Source: an uncultured Roseovarius sp.
GTDB lineage: Bacteria > Pseudomonadota > Alphaproteobacteria > Rhodobacterales > Rhodobacteraceae
Length of the DNA stretch: 64,000 nucleotides
Direction: 5' to 3'
NCBI GenBank assembly: GCA_947497295.1
Contig: CANMFU010000002.1
Location: forward strand, 310,001 to 374,000
Both the position numbers and the translations under genes were made by a program. A model generated the notes under the pieces. The model did not search any database. It was not told the origin of the DNA and saw only the letters and a program-made list of their open reading frames with translations. Of this stretch, positions 35,379 to 45,958 are shown piece by piece. The first letter of the stretch is position 1, and every line of letters begins with the position of its first letter.

Positions 35379-36128
35379 ATGACATTGCCTGACATCATCT
35401 TGCTGACGCTTGCCGGGTTTTTTGCCGGCGGCGTCAATGCCATCGCGGGGGGCGGCAGTTTCCTGACTTTCCCGGCGCTGGTCTTCACCGGCGTTCCGAC
35501 GATAGCCGCCAATGCAACCAGCGCGGTGGCCGTATTTCCCGGCTATCTAAGTGGCGCGCTGGGGTTTTTCCGAGAATTGCGCGAACTGCCTGCGCGGCAG
35601 ACCATGCTGCTGATGGCGATGTCGGCACTGGGCGGGTTCCTTGGCTCGCTGCTTTTGCTGGTGTCATCGCCCGAGGTCTTTGCCGTCGTGATTCCGTGGC
35701 TGCTGGGCTTTGCCACGCTGCTGTTCGCCTATGGCAAACGTGTGGCCGAATGGGCGCAGCGGCATGTGGACGCGCAAGGCTGGCAGGCCAATGCGGCCAA
35801 CCTGATCGTTTGCATCTATGGTGGCTACTTCAACGGTGGGCTGGGCATCGTGCTGTTGGCACTCATGTCAGCGCTGGGCATGCGCGATCTGAACCAGATG
35901 AACGGGCTGAAAAACGGTATGTCCTTCGTCGTATCCGCCGCATCGGTCGCAACCTTCGCCCTCGCGGGAATCGTGTATTGGCCCGAGGCGGCGCTGATGA
36001 TGGTGACAGCCACAATTGGCGGTTATGTCGGCGCGCGTGTCTCGCGGCGCTTGCCGCCGCAGATGATCCGCGCCGCGATCGTCATCGTCGGCGCTGTCAT
36101 GACACTGGTGTTTTTTCTGCGTGTGTAA
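35379..36128 (+). CDS. TauE/SafE family permease
   Basis: About 249 residues from ATG 35379 (a GTG at 35370 is an alternative). The protein starts with FFAGGVNAIAGGGSFLTFPAL, the TauE/SafE motif, followed by TSAVAVFPGY and a second-half repeat YGGYFNGGLGIVLLALMSALG. Family members export or import sulfite, sulfoacetate or other organic anions; the substrate here is unknown. No sulfur gene is adjacent. Confidence 0.88.
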   Translation: MTLPDIILLTLAGFFAGGVNAIAGGGSFLTFPALVFTGVPTIAANATSAVAVFPGYLSGALGFFRELRELPARQTMLLMAMSALGGFLGSLLLLVSSPEVFAVVIPWLLGFATLLFAYGKRVAEWAQRHVDAQGWQANAANLIVCIYGGYFNGGLGIVLLALMSALGMRDLNQMNGLKNGMSFVVSAASVATFALAGIVYWPEAALMMVTATIGGYVGARVSRRLPPQMIRAAIVIVGAVMTLVFFLRV

Positions 36129-36171
36129 CGCTGGGCTGGACATGACAGTAGGCTAGGGTTGATGATGAATT

Positions 36172-36191
36172 GGGCGGCGCTGCTGCCGCCC
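36172..36191. terminator. Possible hairpin after TauE gene
   Basis: Arms GGGCGGC and GCCGCCC with a 6-nt loop lie 44 bp after the stop. There is no T-run, so this is a weak candidate. Confidence 0.3.
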
Positions 36192-36245
36192 CGCCCGGAA
36201 CGCAACCGCCGCTTGGCGCGTTGTCGCCGGTAAACGGAGATCACC

Positions 36246-38516
36246 ATGCCCTCCTTCCGCGCAAACTATATCACCCGTCCCATCCACCGCTGGGCCAAAA
36301 AGGCCCTACCGGCGCTATCAGATACCGAGCGCGAGGCGTTGAACGCCGGTGACGTCTGGTGGGAGGCAGAACTGTTTTCGGGCAACCCGGATTGGGACAC
36401 GCTGCACGCGGTCAAGGCGCCAAAGCTGACCGATGAAGAGCAGGCGTTTATCGACGGTCCTTGTCACCAGCTCTGCGGCATGATTGACGACTGGGCGATC
36501 AATCAGGAAACCGCTGACCTGTCGCCCGAAGTGTGGGATTTCCTACGCGATAACGGGTTTTTTGGGATGATCATTTCCAAATCCCATGGCGGCCTTGGCT
36601 TTTCGGCCTTTGCGCATAGCGAGGTGATCCGCTTCATCTCGACCCGGTCGGTCGCCGTGGCTGTTACGGTGATGGTTCCCAACTCGCTGGGGCCGGGCGA
36701 ATTGCTGCACCAGTTCGGCACGAAGGCACAGCAAGACTACTGGCTGCCGCGCCTTGCCGACGGGCGCGAGCTGCCCGCCTTTGGCCTGACCAGCGCCGAG
36801 GCGGGATCGGACGCCAGCGCGATGGTGGATGATGGCGTCATCTGCAAGGGTGAATGGGACGGGCAGGAGGTGCTGGGTATCCGCTTGAATTGGGCCAAGC
36901 GATACATCACGCTGTCGCCGGTCTGCACCGTGCTGGGGCTTGCGTTCAAGCTGCGCGATCCCGATGGATTGATAGGCGGCGCCAAAGAGATCGGCATCAC
37001 CTGCGCGCTGGTGCCGACCGATCTGGACGGGGTCGAGATTGGACGGCGGCACATCCCCTCCACCACCATGTTCATGAACGGGCCGACCACCGGCAAGGAT
37101 GTGTTCATCCCGCTGGAGAACATCATCGGCGGGCCAGATTATGCCGGGCGCGGCTGGATGATGCTGATGAGCGCGCTTGCCGCCGGGCGCGGCATTTCCC
37201 TGCCCTCGATGGGCTGCGCCGCCATCGCGCTGAGCGCGCACACCACCGGCGCCTATGCGCGCATCCGGCAGCAATTCCGCCTGCCCATTGGCAAATTCGG
37301 CGGCGTGCAGATGTCCATGGGCCGGCTGGCGGCGGATGCCTATGCGATGGACGCCGCCCGCCACCTGACCTGCGCCGGTCTGGACGAGGGAAAATCCCTG
37401 TCGGTGATCTCCGCCATCATGAAGGCACACGCGACCTACCGGATGCGCGACGCGCTGAATGACGCGATGGACGTCCATTCCGGCAAGGCCGTCATTGACG
37501 GGCCGTCGAATTACCTGCTGCCGCTTTACCGCGCGGTGCCCATCGGGATCACGGTGGAGGGGGCAAATATCGTGACCCGCAGCCTGATCATTTTTGGCCA
37601 AGGGTCCATCCGCGCGCATCCCCACATGCTGGACAACATGATGGCCCTGCAGGAGCCGGACCGGAACAGATCGCTTGAGATGTTCGATAAATCCGTCTGG
37701 GCGCATATCGGTCATACGACGAAAACGCTGTTTCGCGCTTGGGGCCGTGCCCTGACCGGGGGCCGGTTTGCGCCTGCGCCGGATGCGGGGGGCGCCACCC
37801 ATATCTATCGCCGTCTGGCGCGCTGGTCGGCGGCCTATGCGCTGACGGCCGATTTCTGTTTCCTGACCTTGGGCGGTGCGTTGAAGCGCAAGGAGATGAT
37901 CTCAAGCCGCATGGGTGATATCCTGTCCGAGATGTATATCCTTTCTGCCGCGCTGAAGCGCTGGGATGACGAGGGACGGCAAAAGGCCGATCTGCCGGTA
38001 CTGAATTATGCCGCCGAGGCGGGGTTCCAGCGCATTCAGACCGCGCTGGACGATGTCATCGTCAACCTGCCCGCCCGCTGGGCCGCCTGGGTACTGCGCG
38101 CCCTCACCTGGCCGGGCCGCCGCGAAAAGGGACCGGGCGACAGGCTGATCGCCGCATGCAGCGATCTGATCTATGCCCCGTCGCCCACGCGCGACCGCAT
38201 CACCGGGGGCATCGGCGGCGGATGCCTGCATCCGGGCGTGTCGCTGCTGAATGAATGCTACGCCGAGGTCAACGCCATGGCGCCGGTAATGAGGCGCCTG
38301 CGCGATGCGCGCAAGCCCCCTCAGCAGGGGCTGGAGGCCGGCATTCTTAGCGATGCGGAAATGCAGCAGATCACCGCGATGCAGGATCTGGTCGCCCGCG
38401 TGATCGCGGTCGATGACTTCACCCCGGGCGAATTGTCCCGCTTTTTCAACAGTGACAACCAGAATGCGCAAAACCCCGACGCGCAGCATCAAACCGCGAA
38501 GGAGGCCGCGCAGTGA
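36246..38516 (+). CDS. fadE: Acyl-CoA dehydrogenase, FadE (DUF1974) type
   Basis: This 756-residue flavoprotein catalyses the first beta-oxidation step. The acyl-CoA dehydrogenase core spans about 75-490 (GFFGMIISKSHGGLGFSA, FGLTSAEAGSDAS, GITVEGANIVTRSLIIFGQG). The C-terminal 250 residues are the DUF1974 domain of long FadE proteins. GGAGATCACC precedes ATG 36246. Its stop overlaps the GTG of fadI, the first link of a four-gene operon. Confidence 0.92.
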   Translation: MPSFRANYITRPIHRWAKKALPALSDTEREALNAGDVWWEAELFSGNPDWDTLHAVKAPKLTDEEQAFIDGPCHQLCGMIDDWAINQETADLSPEVWDFLRDNGFFGMIISKSHGGLGFSAFAHSEVIRFISTRSVAVAVTVMVPNSLGPGELLHQFGTKAQQDYWLPRLADGRELPAFGLTSAEAGSDASAMVDDGVICKGEWDGQEVLGIRLNWAKRYITLSPVCTVLGLAFKLRDPDGLIGGAKEIGITCALVPTDLDGVEIGRRHIPSTTMFMNGPTTGKDVFIPLENIIGGPDYAGRGWMMLMSALAAGRGISLPSMGCAAIALSAHTTGAYARIRQQFRLPIGKFGGVQMSMGRLAADAYAMDAARHLTCAGLDEGKSLSVISAIMKAHATYRMRDALNDAMDVHSGKAVIDGPSNYLLPLYRAVPIGITVEGANIVTRSLIIFGQGSIRAHPHMLDNMMALQEPDRNRSLEMFDKSVWAHIGHTTKTLFRAWGRALTGGRFAPAPDAGGATHIYRRLARWSAAYALTADFCFLTLGGALKRKEMISSRMGDILSEMYILSAALKRWDDEGRQKADLPVLNYAAEAGFQRIQTALDDVIVNLPARWAAWVLRALTWPGRREKGPGDRLIAACSDLIYAPSPTRDRITGGIGGGCLHPGVSLLNECYAEVNAMAPVMRRLRDARKPPQQGLEAGILSDAEMQQITAMQDLVARVIAVDDFTPGELSRFFNSDNQNAQNPDAQHQTAKEAAQ

Positions 38517-39811
38517 CGCAACCCCATGGCCAGCGTGTCTATCTTGTCGATGGCGCGCGCACTCCGTTTCTGAAGGCGCGCGGTGCGCCCGGCCCGTTCA
38601 CCCCCGTCGATCTGGCGGTGCAGTGCGGGCGCCCCCTGCTGGCGCGCCAACCGTTCGAACGAGGCGCGTTCGATCTGGTCATCCTCGGCTGTGTCAACGT
38701 GTTGGCCGATGAGATGAACCCGGCCCGCGTCGCCGCCCTGCGGCTGGGGCTGGGCGAGCGGACGGTGGCCTTTACAATGCAGATCAACTGCGGATCGGGT
38801 ATGCAGAGCATCGACACCGCGTATCGCTATATCCGGTCGGGAACGCATGACATGATCCTTGCGGGCGGGGCGGAATCACTCAGCCATGCACCCCTGACGC
38901 TGCGCCAGTCGGCGGCTGAATGGATGGGCAAATTCGCCGCCGCGCGCAGCCCGGTGGACAAGGTGCGCGCGATGTCGGGGCTGCGGCCCGAATTCTTCAA
39001 GCCCGTCATCGGGCTGGAGCGCGGCCTGACCGACCCGATCACCGATCTGGGCATGGGCCAGACCGCCGAGATCCTCGCGCACCGCTTTGGCATCGACCGG
39101 CGGGCGGCGGATGCCTATGCAATGCAGAGCCATCACCGTCTGGCGCAGGCGCAACAGGACGGCACATTGGCAGGCGAAGTTGTGCCCGCCTTCGGCCCCG
39201 ACGGCACGGTTTACGATCATGACGACGGGGTGCGCCCGGATAGCGATATGGAGGGGCTGGCAAAACCAAAGCCGGTGTTTGAGAAACCATACGGCAAGGT
39301 CACGGCCGGCAATTCCAGCCAGATCACCGATGGCGCCTCTTGGGTCATCGTCGCCTCGCAAAAGGCGGTGGATCTGCACGGGCTGGAGCCGCTGGCCGAG
39401 ATTACCGACAGCGAATGGGCGGGCCTTGACCCCGCCGTCATGGGCCTTGGCCCGGTTCTGGCCGCGACGCCGATTGCGCAGCGGCACGGCTTTGGCGTGG
39501 AGAACATCGACCTGTGGGAGTTGAACGAGGCATTTGCGGCGCAGGTTCTGGCCTGCCTTGCCGCCTGGAATGACGACGCGTTTTGCCGCGAGGTTCTGGG
39601 TTATGACGCCGCCTTTGGCCGGATTGACCCAGACCGCCTTAACGTCGACGGCGGCGCGATTTCGCTGGGGCATCCCGTTGGCACCAGCGGCAACCGGATC
39701 GTGCTGCATCTGGCGAATGCGATGAAGAAACGTGGGCTCAAGCGCGGTATTGCGACCGAATGTATCGGTGGCGGGCTGGGCGGTGCCATGTTGTTGGAGG
39801 CTGCGGTATGA
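38513..39811 (+). CDS. fadI: Acetyl-CoA acetyltransferase (thiolase), FadI-like
   Basis: This 432-residue thiolase cleaves 3-ketoacyl-CoA. It begins at GTG 38513 within the fadE stop. Active-site Cys is in INCGSGMQS, His in LGHPVGTSG, and the second Cys in TECIGGGLGGAM. NEAFAAQ is the usual NEAFA loop. It overlaps fadJ by ATGA, so it is the thiolase subunit of a trifunctional-like pair. Confidence 0.92.
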   Translation: MTQPHGQRVYLVDGARTPFLKARGAPGPFTPVDLAVQCGRPLLARQPFERGAFDLVILGCVNVLADEMNPARVAALRLGLGERTVAFTMQINCGSGMQSIDTAYRYIRSGTHDMILAGGAESLSHAPLTLRQSAAEWMGKFAAARSPVDKVRAMSGLRPEFFKPVIGLERGLTDPITDLGMGQTAEILAHRFGIDRRAADAYAMQSHHRLAQAQQDGTLAGEVVPAFGPDGTVYDHDDGVRPDSDMEGLAKPKPVFEKPYGKVTAGNSSQITDGASWVIVASQKAVDLHGLEPLAEITDSEWAGLDPAVMGLGPVLAATPIAQRHGFGVENIDLWELNEAFAAQVLACLAAWNDDAFCREVLGYDAAFGRIDPDRLNVDGGAISLGHPVGTSGNRIVLHLANAMKKRGLKRGIATECIGGGLGGAMLLEAAV

Positions 39812-41877
39812 CCGGTTTCGTGATGGATTTTCTGGGCGCCGAACTGCGCGAGATGGGCGGTGCGGGCGAGCGCACCGACAACTGGCGCACGGGCCGCGAC
39901 GCGGCAGGCATCCTGTGGCTGGCGATGGATTGCGAGGGCAGCGGCACCAACGTGATTTCCCGCAAGGTGCTGGAGGAGCTGAACGCGCATCTGGCCGCTG
40001 CGGAGGCGGATCTGCCGAAAGCGCTGGTGATCCGCTCCGCCAAGGATGGCGGGTTTGCAGCGGGCGCCGATATCTCTGAATTCAAGGACGTTGCCAGCGA
40101 TCCCGAAACCCTTCTGCGCGAGGGGCATGCGGTTTATGACCGGCTTGCCGCGCTGGCCTGCCCCACGATCTGCGTCGTCCATGGCGCCTGTCTGGGCGGC
40201 GGCTTCGAATTGGCGCTGGCGTGCGATATGCGCATCGGGGTGCGCGGCGCATCGTTCGCGTTCCCCGAGGTCCAGCTGGGCCTGCATCCGGGGCTGGGGG
40301 GCACCTTTCGGTCTATCGCATTGATCGACCCGGTCGAGGCGATGACGCTGATGCTGACTGGAAAATCCGCGCACACGAAAAAGGCCAAATCGCTGGGCCT
40401 GCTGGATGCCGTGGTCGAGGAACGCCACGTTGCCGCCGCCGTAGAGGCCGCCGCGAGCGGCGAGCTGGAAGGGCATGAGCAGGGCCTGAAGGCGCGCGCC
40501 TTCAGCCTTGACACTGCGCGCAGCTATGCCGCGCGGCAGATGCGCAGCCAGACCGAAAAGAAGGCCCCGAAGGAGCATTATCCCGCACCTCATGCGTTGA
40601 TTGATCTGTGGGAGGAGCATGGCGACGACCCGGAGGCGATGCAACAGGCCGAAATCGCGTCGTTCGGCCAACTGCTGCAAACCGACACGTCAAAGAACCT
40701 GCAACGCGCCTTTTTCCTGCGCCAGCGGCTGCGCGGCAATGCCAAGGGCAAGGACGGCATCGCCCATGTCCATGTCATCGGCGCCGGCGCGATGGGCGCC
40801 GAGATTGCGGCGATGGCCGCGATCCGGGGCAAACGGGTAACGCTGGGCGATACCTCGCCCGCCGCGCTGGGGCGCGCGATGAAACTGGCGGGCGAGATAT
40901 GCGTCTCGAAACACCTCGGCAGTATCGAAAAGCGCGACGCGCTGGACCGTCTGATGCCTGACCCCGACGGCTATGGAATCGCCTCCGCCGATCTGATCAT
41001 CGAGGCCGGGCCGGAGAAGATGGAGATCAAGCGCAGCATCTATGAGGATCTGAGCGCGCGCATGAAGGACGACGCGATACTGGCCAGCAACACGTCCAGC
41101 CTGTCGGTGGATGAGCTGGCCACCGACGCACCCGATGCCGCGCGCTTTGCGGGGCTGCATTTTTTCAATCCCGTGTCGAAGATCGATCTGGTCGAGGTCG
41201 TGAAGGGTCCGGATACGTCCCAACACACCACCGCCCGCCTTGCCGCGTTCTGCGGCGCGATCGGCAAGCTGCCGGTGCATGTCGGCGACTACCCCGGCTT
41301 CCTCGTCAACCGCGCGTTGGTGCCCTACCTGATGGAGGCAATGGTGCTGTTGGACGAAGGCGTGCCCAAAGAGGTGATCGACAGCGCCGCGTTAAAGTTC
41401 GGGATGCCGATGGGGCCGGTGACTCTGGCCGATCAGGTTGGGCTGGATATCGGTCTGCATGTGGCCGAAAGCCTTGCTGAGGGTCTGGAAAAACCGATGG
41501 CGCCGATCAGCCAGACGCTGCGCGACAAGGTCGCCGCCGGCGAGACCGGCAAGAAGTCCGGCAAGGGGTTTTACGACTGGTCCGACGGCACCCCGCACCC
41601 GCATAGCGACGAAGTCGGCCCGGCCGATCTGACCGACCGGCTGATCCTGCCGATGCTGGACGCCTGCGTCGAAGTGCTCCGCCGGGGCGTGGTCGCGGCC
41701 GAGGATGACATTGACGCCGCGATGATATTTGCCACCGGCTGGGCGCCGTTCCGGGGCGGGCCGATGCATTACGCGCGTGCGCGCGGGATTGAGGATGTGG
41801 TACAGCGGTTGAAAGACCTGGAACAAGCGCACGGGCCACGGTTTGCGCCAGATCCGGGGTGGACAAAGCTTGACTAA
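39808..41877 (+). CDS. fadJ: Enoyl-CoA hydratase/3-hydroxyacyl-CoA dehydrogenase, FadJ-like
   Basis: This is a 689-residue bifunctional protein. The crotonase half has SAKDGGFAAGADI and GACLGGGFELALACD with the catalytic Glu region PEVQLGLHPGLGG. The NAD half starts HVIGAGAMGAEIA (Rossmann) and has ASNTSSLSVDELA, FFNPVSKIDLVEVV, and the C-terminal KKSGKGFYDW loop. It is coupled to fadI upstream and to the next gene downstream. Confidence 0.92.
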   Translation: MTGFVMDFLGAELREMGGAGERTDNWRTGRDAAGILWLAMDCEGSGTNVISRKVLEELNAHLAAAEADLPKALVIRSAKDGGFAAGADISEFKDVASDPETLLREGHAVYDRLAALACPTICVVHGACLGGGFELALACDMRIGVRGASFAFPEVQLGLHPGLGGTFRSIALIDPVEAMTLMLTGKSAHTKKAKSLGLLDAVVEERHVAAAVEAAASGELEGHEQGLKARAFSLDTARSYAARQMRSQTEKKAPKEHYPAPHALIDLWEEHGDDPEAMQQAEIASFGQLLQTDTSKNLQRAFFLRQRLRGNAKGKDGIAHVHVIGAGAMGAEIAAMAAIRGKRVTLGDTSPAALGRAMKLAGEICVSKHLGSIEKRDALDRLMPDPDGYGIASADLIIEAGPEKMEIKRSIYEDLSARMKDDAILASNTSSLSVDELATDAPDAARFAGLHFFNPVSKIDLVEVVKGPDTSQHTTARLAAFCGAIGKLPVHVGDYPGFLVNRALVPYLMEAMVLLDEGVPKEVIDSAALKFGMPMGPVTLADQVGLDIGLHVAESLAEGLEKPMAPISQTLRDKVAAGETGKKSGKGFYDWSDGTPHPHSDEVGPADLTDRLILPMLDACVEVLRRGVVAAEDDIDAAMIFATGWAPFRGGPMHYARARGIEDVVQRLKDLEQAHGPRFAPDPGWTKLD

Positions 41878-43705
41878 GACAGAGGTTTTCGGCAGCGCCG
41901 ATGACATGGCTCAGGCCATTTTCGCCGCAACCGGCGGCGAAGTGAGGCTGGCGCTTCCTTTGGGTGTGGGCAAGCCGATCACCATCATCAATGCTCTGAC
42001 CAGCGCCGCCGAGGCAGACCCGGACCTGCGCCTGTCGATCTTCACTGCCCTGACGCTTAGCCGCCCGCGCCCGGTGGGCGACATGCAGCGGCGGTTTCTG
42101 GAGCCTGCGCTGGACCGTCTTTTCGGCGCCTATCCCGGCCTGCATTACGCCGACATGATCCGCGCCGGGACGCTGCCGGATAATATCACCGTGTCGGAAT
42201 TCTTCTTTCAGGCGGGCGGATGGCTGGGCGTGGATTACGCGCAGCGCCACTACATCGCCGCAAATTACACCCATGCACGTGATGTTCTAATCGCCCAAAA
42301 ACCAAATGTCGTTGCACAGCTTTTTGCCGAAGAAGATGGCCAGCTGAGCATGGCTTGCAATACGGATATTTCCGCCGATCTTTTCACCTTTCGCGCGGCA
42401 GGCAAAATGGATTTCATCGCAGTGGGTGAGATCAGTGATGAAATGCCCTTCATGTTGGGCCCGGCCGTGCTGAAAATGGACGAGCTGGCGATGAAACTAG
42501 AGCCTAAAGCACCGTATAATCTCTTTTCGGCCGTGCGCCGACCAGTGTCAGATACGCAGCACGCGATCGGGCTGCATGTGTCCCGGCTGATCCCGGACGG
42601 CGGGACGCTTCAGATCGGGATTGGCGCGATCGGTGACGCGGCGGCGAACGCGCTGCTTTTGCGCGATGCGGGCACGCTGAATGAGGTCTGGCGCACCGCA
42701 CCCGTTCCCCTGGCCGGGCGCGGGACCGAACCGTTTGAAACGGGTCTGTATGCGGTTACCGAGATGCTGGTCGGCGGTCTGATCGCCCTCTTTGAGGCGG
42801 GTGTTCTGCGCCGCGAAGTGAACGGTGCAGTGATCCATGCGGGTTTCTTCATCGAGACGCGGGACATGTACAAGCGACTGCGCGACATGCCACCTGCGCA
42901 GCGCGCCAAAATCGCGATGATGCCGGTCAGCTATACCAACGCGCTTTATGGCGATGAAGCAGGCAAACGCGCGGCGCGCATTGATGCGCGCTTTGTCAAC
43001 GGCGCGATGCAGGCCAGTGTGCTGGGTGATGTCATGTCGGATTCGGCCAAACCGGGTCAGGTGGTCAGCGGTGTCGGCGGGCAGTTCGATTTTTTTCAGC
43101 AGGCGTTTGCGCTGGAAGGCGCGCGCGCCATCGCCACTTTGCCCGCCACGCGCAGCGCGGGCGGCAGCGTGACGTCAAACATTGTCTGGACGACCCCGGT
43201 TGTCACCATACCGCGTCACATGCGCGATATGGTCGTCACCGAATATGGCACCGCCGATCTGCGCGGGCAGACCGATGAGGACGTGATAAAGCGCATGATA
43301 GCCATCGCCGACAGCCGGTTTCAAGACCAGTTGATTGCCGAGGCCACAAAGGCCGGCAAGCTGGATCGCGACTGGCGCCTGCCCGATGCCCATAGCCGGA
43401 ACTCGCCAGATCGCATTGCGGCATGGCTGAAACCGTGGCGCAAGGGCACATTGCCAGACTTCCCGCTGGGCAGCGATTTTGACAGCGTCGAGCGTATTCT
43501 GCTGCCTGCGCTGGTACGGCTGAAAACAGCGTCACTGGGCAAGGGTCCGATGGCCCGGCTGCTGGTGGCATCGGTGTTTGCGTCGCCCCATCCACAGGAA
43601 GCGCAGGCAATGGCGCGCATGAGCTATGCCCCCGTCCCACACCTTCTGGAGCCACTGGCGGCGCGCGCCCTTCGCGGCGCATTACGGCGCATCATGCGTG
43701 ATTGA
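41870..43705 (+). CDS. Acetyl-CoA hydrolase/transferase family protein
   Basis: About 611 residues with a likely TTG start at 41870, overlapping the fadJ end by 8 bp; no ATG is closer (an alternative TTG is at 41843). Family blocks are VGEISDEMPFM, QIGIGAIGDAAANALL, GVGGQFDFFQQAF, VTIPRHMRDMVVTEYGTADLRG. These enzymes hydrolyse acetyl-CoA or transfer CoA to another acid. The length and extended C-terminus fit the longer proteobacterial type. The operon place suggests disposal of acyl-CoA from beta-oxidation. Confidence 0.82.
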   Translation: MTKTEVFGSADDMAQAIFAATGGEVRLALPLGVGKPITIINALTSAAEADPDLRLSIFTALTLSRPRPVGDMQRRFLEPALDRLFGAYPGLHYADMIRAGTLPDNITVSEFFFQAGGWLGVDYAQRHYIAANYTHARDVLIAQKPNVVAQLFAEEDGQLSMACNTDISADLFTFRAAGKMDFIAVGEISDEMPFMLGPAVLKMDELAMKLEPKAPYNLFSAVRRPVSDTQHAIGLHVSRLIPDGGTLQIGIGAIGDAAANALLLRDAGTLNEVWRTAPVPLAGRGTEPFETGLYAVTEMLVGGLIALFEAGVLRREVNGAVIHAGFFIETRDMYKRLRDMPPAQRAKIAMMPVSYTNALYGDEAGKRAARIDARFVNGAMQASVLGDVMSDSAKPGQVVSGVGGQFDFFQQAFALEGARAIATLPATRSAGGSVTSNIVWTTPVVTIPRHMRDMVVTEYGTADLRGQTDEDVIKRMIAIADSRFQDQLIAEATKAGKLDRDWRLPDAHSRNSPDRIAAWLKPWRKGTLPDFPLGSDFDSVERILLPALVRLKTASLGKGPMARLLVASVFASPHPQEAQAMARMSYAPVPHLLEPLAARALRGALRRIMRD

Positions 43706-43898
43706 ACAGCGTCTATCTTCAACTGCGCTGACGGCGCCGGACGATATGATTGTCAACGGCAGCGTCTGGGCTCGGGCAGCTCACAGCCTGCTGTAGCGGA
43801 CCAGCCGCCTTGCACGCGTTAGTGCGGTGTCTTATTCGTGCCGTGGCGATTGTGGCACATCTGGTTGCATACCAGCAGAAAATTGAACGGAGACGACG

Positions 43899-45014
43899 AT
43901 GAAGACGGCTTTTGTGACTGGCACCACCGGACAGGATGGGTCGTATCTGGTCGAGCTGTTGTTGCAAAAGGGGTATGAGGTGCACGGGCTGAAACGCAGG
44001 GCATCGTCGTTCAACACCCAGCGGGTCGATCATCTGTTTCGTGACATTCACGAGGAGTCGCGGTTTCGCCTGCATTACGGCGATCTGACCGACACATCGA
44101 ACCTGACGCGCCTTCTGTCGGAAATCCAACCTGACGAGATCTATAACCTTGGCGCGCAGAGCCATGTCGCCGTCAGTTTCGAGGCACCCGAATATACCGC
44201 TGATGTCGACGCCATCGGCACCCTGCGCCTCTTGGAGGCGATGCGGTTTCTGGGGATGGAGAAGACCTGCCGGTTCTATCAGGCCTCCACCTCGGAACTC
44301 TACGGCCTTGTGCAGGAAATACCGCAGAGCGAGACGACGCCCTTTCACCCGCGCAGCCCCTATGCCGTGGCCAAGATGTACGCCTATTGGATCGCGGTAA
44401 ACTACCGCGAGGCCTACGGCATGTATGCCTGCAACGGCATCCTGTTTAACCACGAAAGCCCGCGCCGGGGCGAAACCTTTGTGACCCGCAAGATCACCCG
44501 CGGGCTGGCCAATATCGCCCAAGGGCTTCAGGACACGCTCTACATGGGCAATATCGACAGCTTGCGCGACTGGGGCCATGCCAAGGATTATGTGCGCATG
44601 CAGTGGATGATGCTGCAGCAGGACGCGCCCGAGGATTTCGTGATCGCCACCGGCGTGCAGCATTCGGTGCGCGAATTCATCACCTGGGCCGCTGCCGATC
44701 TGGGCATCACTCTGAGGTTCGAGGGCACCGGCACCGATGAGTTCGCCATCGTCGAGGCGGTTGATGGCGATGATGCACCCGGCGTCAAACCCGGTCAGGT
44801 CATCATGAAGATCGACCCGCGCTATTTTCGCCCCGCCGAGGTGGAAACCCTGCTGGGCGATCCGTCCAAGGCCAAGGCCAAGCTGGGCTGGCAGCCCGAG
44901 ATCACAGCCCGCGAGATGTGCGCCGAGATGGTCGCCGAGGATCTGCGCGCCGCGCGCCGCGAAGCGCTGCTGACCGCGCATGGCTATGACAGCCACCCCG
45001 GACACAGCGAATGA
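43899..45014 (+). CDS. gmd: GDP-mannose 4,6-dehydratase
   Basis: This 371-residue short-chain dehydrogenase makes GDP-4-keto-6-deoxy-D-mannose. NADP loop [33 protein letters not shown] (catalytic Ser/Glu), [12 protein letters not shown] (YxxxK) and [17 protein letters not shown] are diagnostic. GGAGACGACG precedes ATG 43899. The next gene starts at 45011 by ATGA overlap. Confidence 0.96.
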   Translation: MKTAFVTGTTGQDGSYLVELLLQKGYEVHGLKRRASSFNTQRVDHLFRDIHEESRFRLHYGDLTDTSNLTRLLSEIQPDEIYNLGAQSHVAVSFEAPEYTADVDAIGTLRLLEAMRFLGMEKTCRFYQASTSELYGLVQEIPQSETTPFHPRSPYAVAKMYAYWIAVNYREAYGMYACNGILFNHESPRRGETFVTRKITRGLANIAQGLQDTLYMGNIDSLRDWGHAKDYVRMQWMMLQQDAPEDFVIATGVQHSVREFITWAAADLGITLRFEGTGTDEFAIVEAVDGDDAPGVKPGQVIMKIDPRYFRPAEVETLLGDPSKAKAKLGWQPEITAREMCAEMVAEDLRAARREALLTAHGYDSHPGHSE

Positions 45015-45958
45015 GCGCCGACACTCTTCATCGCGGCAAGATGCTGCTGACCGGCGGCCGGGGCATGGTCGGCAGCAATATCCGCGAGCACAGCCGCGCC
45101 GCCGACTGGACCATCCTCGCGCCCTCCAGCGACGAACTGGACCTGACCGATGCCACCGCGACGGCTGCGTTTTTGCAGGCTGAAAAGCCCGATATCATCA
45201 TCCATGCGGCGGGCAAGGTCGGCGGTATTCAGGCCAATATGGCAAACCCCGTCGCCTTTCTGGACATCAACGCCACCATCGGGCGCAATGTCATCATGGG
45301 CGCGCGCGCGGCAAACGTGCGCCACCTGATCAACCTTGCCTCGACCTGCATCTATCCGCGCGCCGCCCCCAATCCGCTGGCCGAGGATATGGTGCTGACC
45401 GGCCCGCTGGAGCCCACCAACGAGGGCTATGCACTGGCCAAGATCATGGCCCTGCGCCTGTGCCAATATATCCGGCACGAGACGCCGGATCTGCTCTATA
45501 AAACGCTGATCCCCTGCAACCTTTATGGCCGCCATGACAGCTTTGATGCGGCCACCTCGCATATGGTGCCAGCAGTAATCGCCAAGCTGCACGAGGCGCA
45601 GGCAACAGGGCGCGACACCGTGGATATCTGGGGCGACGGCACTGCCCGGCGCGAATTCATGTATGCCGGCGATCTGGCCGATGCGGTGCTGCGCGCTGCC
45701 GCCGATATGGACGCGCTGCCCGATCTGATGAATGTCGGCGTGGGCCATGACCATTCGGTGAATGACTATTACCGCGCCGCCGCCGACGTGATCGGCTGGA
45801 CTGGCAATTTCACCCATGACCTGAGCAAACCCACCGGTATGCAGCAAAAACTGTGCGATACCACCCGGCAGACCGTCTGGGGCTGGACCCCGCAGACCGA
45901 TCTGCGCGCGGGCATCGCCGCCACCTATCAATTCTTCCTCGAAAGGCAGTCCTCATGA
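45011..45958 (+). CDS. GDP-L-fucose/GDP-L-colitose synthase-like epimerase-reductase
   Basis: This 315-residue bifunctional epimerase/NADPH reductase of the Fcl/ColC group has [10 protein letters not shown] (nucleotide loop), [33 protein letters not shown] (YxxxK) and [10 protein letters not shown]. Alone it would be called GDP-L-fucose synthase. Because the next gene is a ColD-like 3-dehydratase, the physiological product may be GDP-L-colitose, for which the homologous ColC does the last step. Sequence alone cannot separate the two. Confidence 0.9.
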   Translation: MSADTLHRGKMLLTGGRGMVGSNIREHSRAADWTILAPSSDELDLTDATATAAFLQAEKPDIIIHAAGKVGGIQANMANPVAFLDINATIGRNVIMGARAANVRHLINLASTCIYPRAAPNPLAEDMVLTGPLEPTNEGYALAKIMALRLCQYIRHETPDLLYKTLIPCNLYGRHDSFDAATSHMVPAVIAKLHEAQATGRDTVDIWGDGTARREFMYAGDLADAVLRAAADMDALPDLMNVGVGHDHSVNDYYRAAADVIGWTGNFTHDLSKPTGMQQKLCDTTRQTVWGWTPQTDLRAGIAATYQFFLERQSS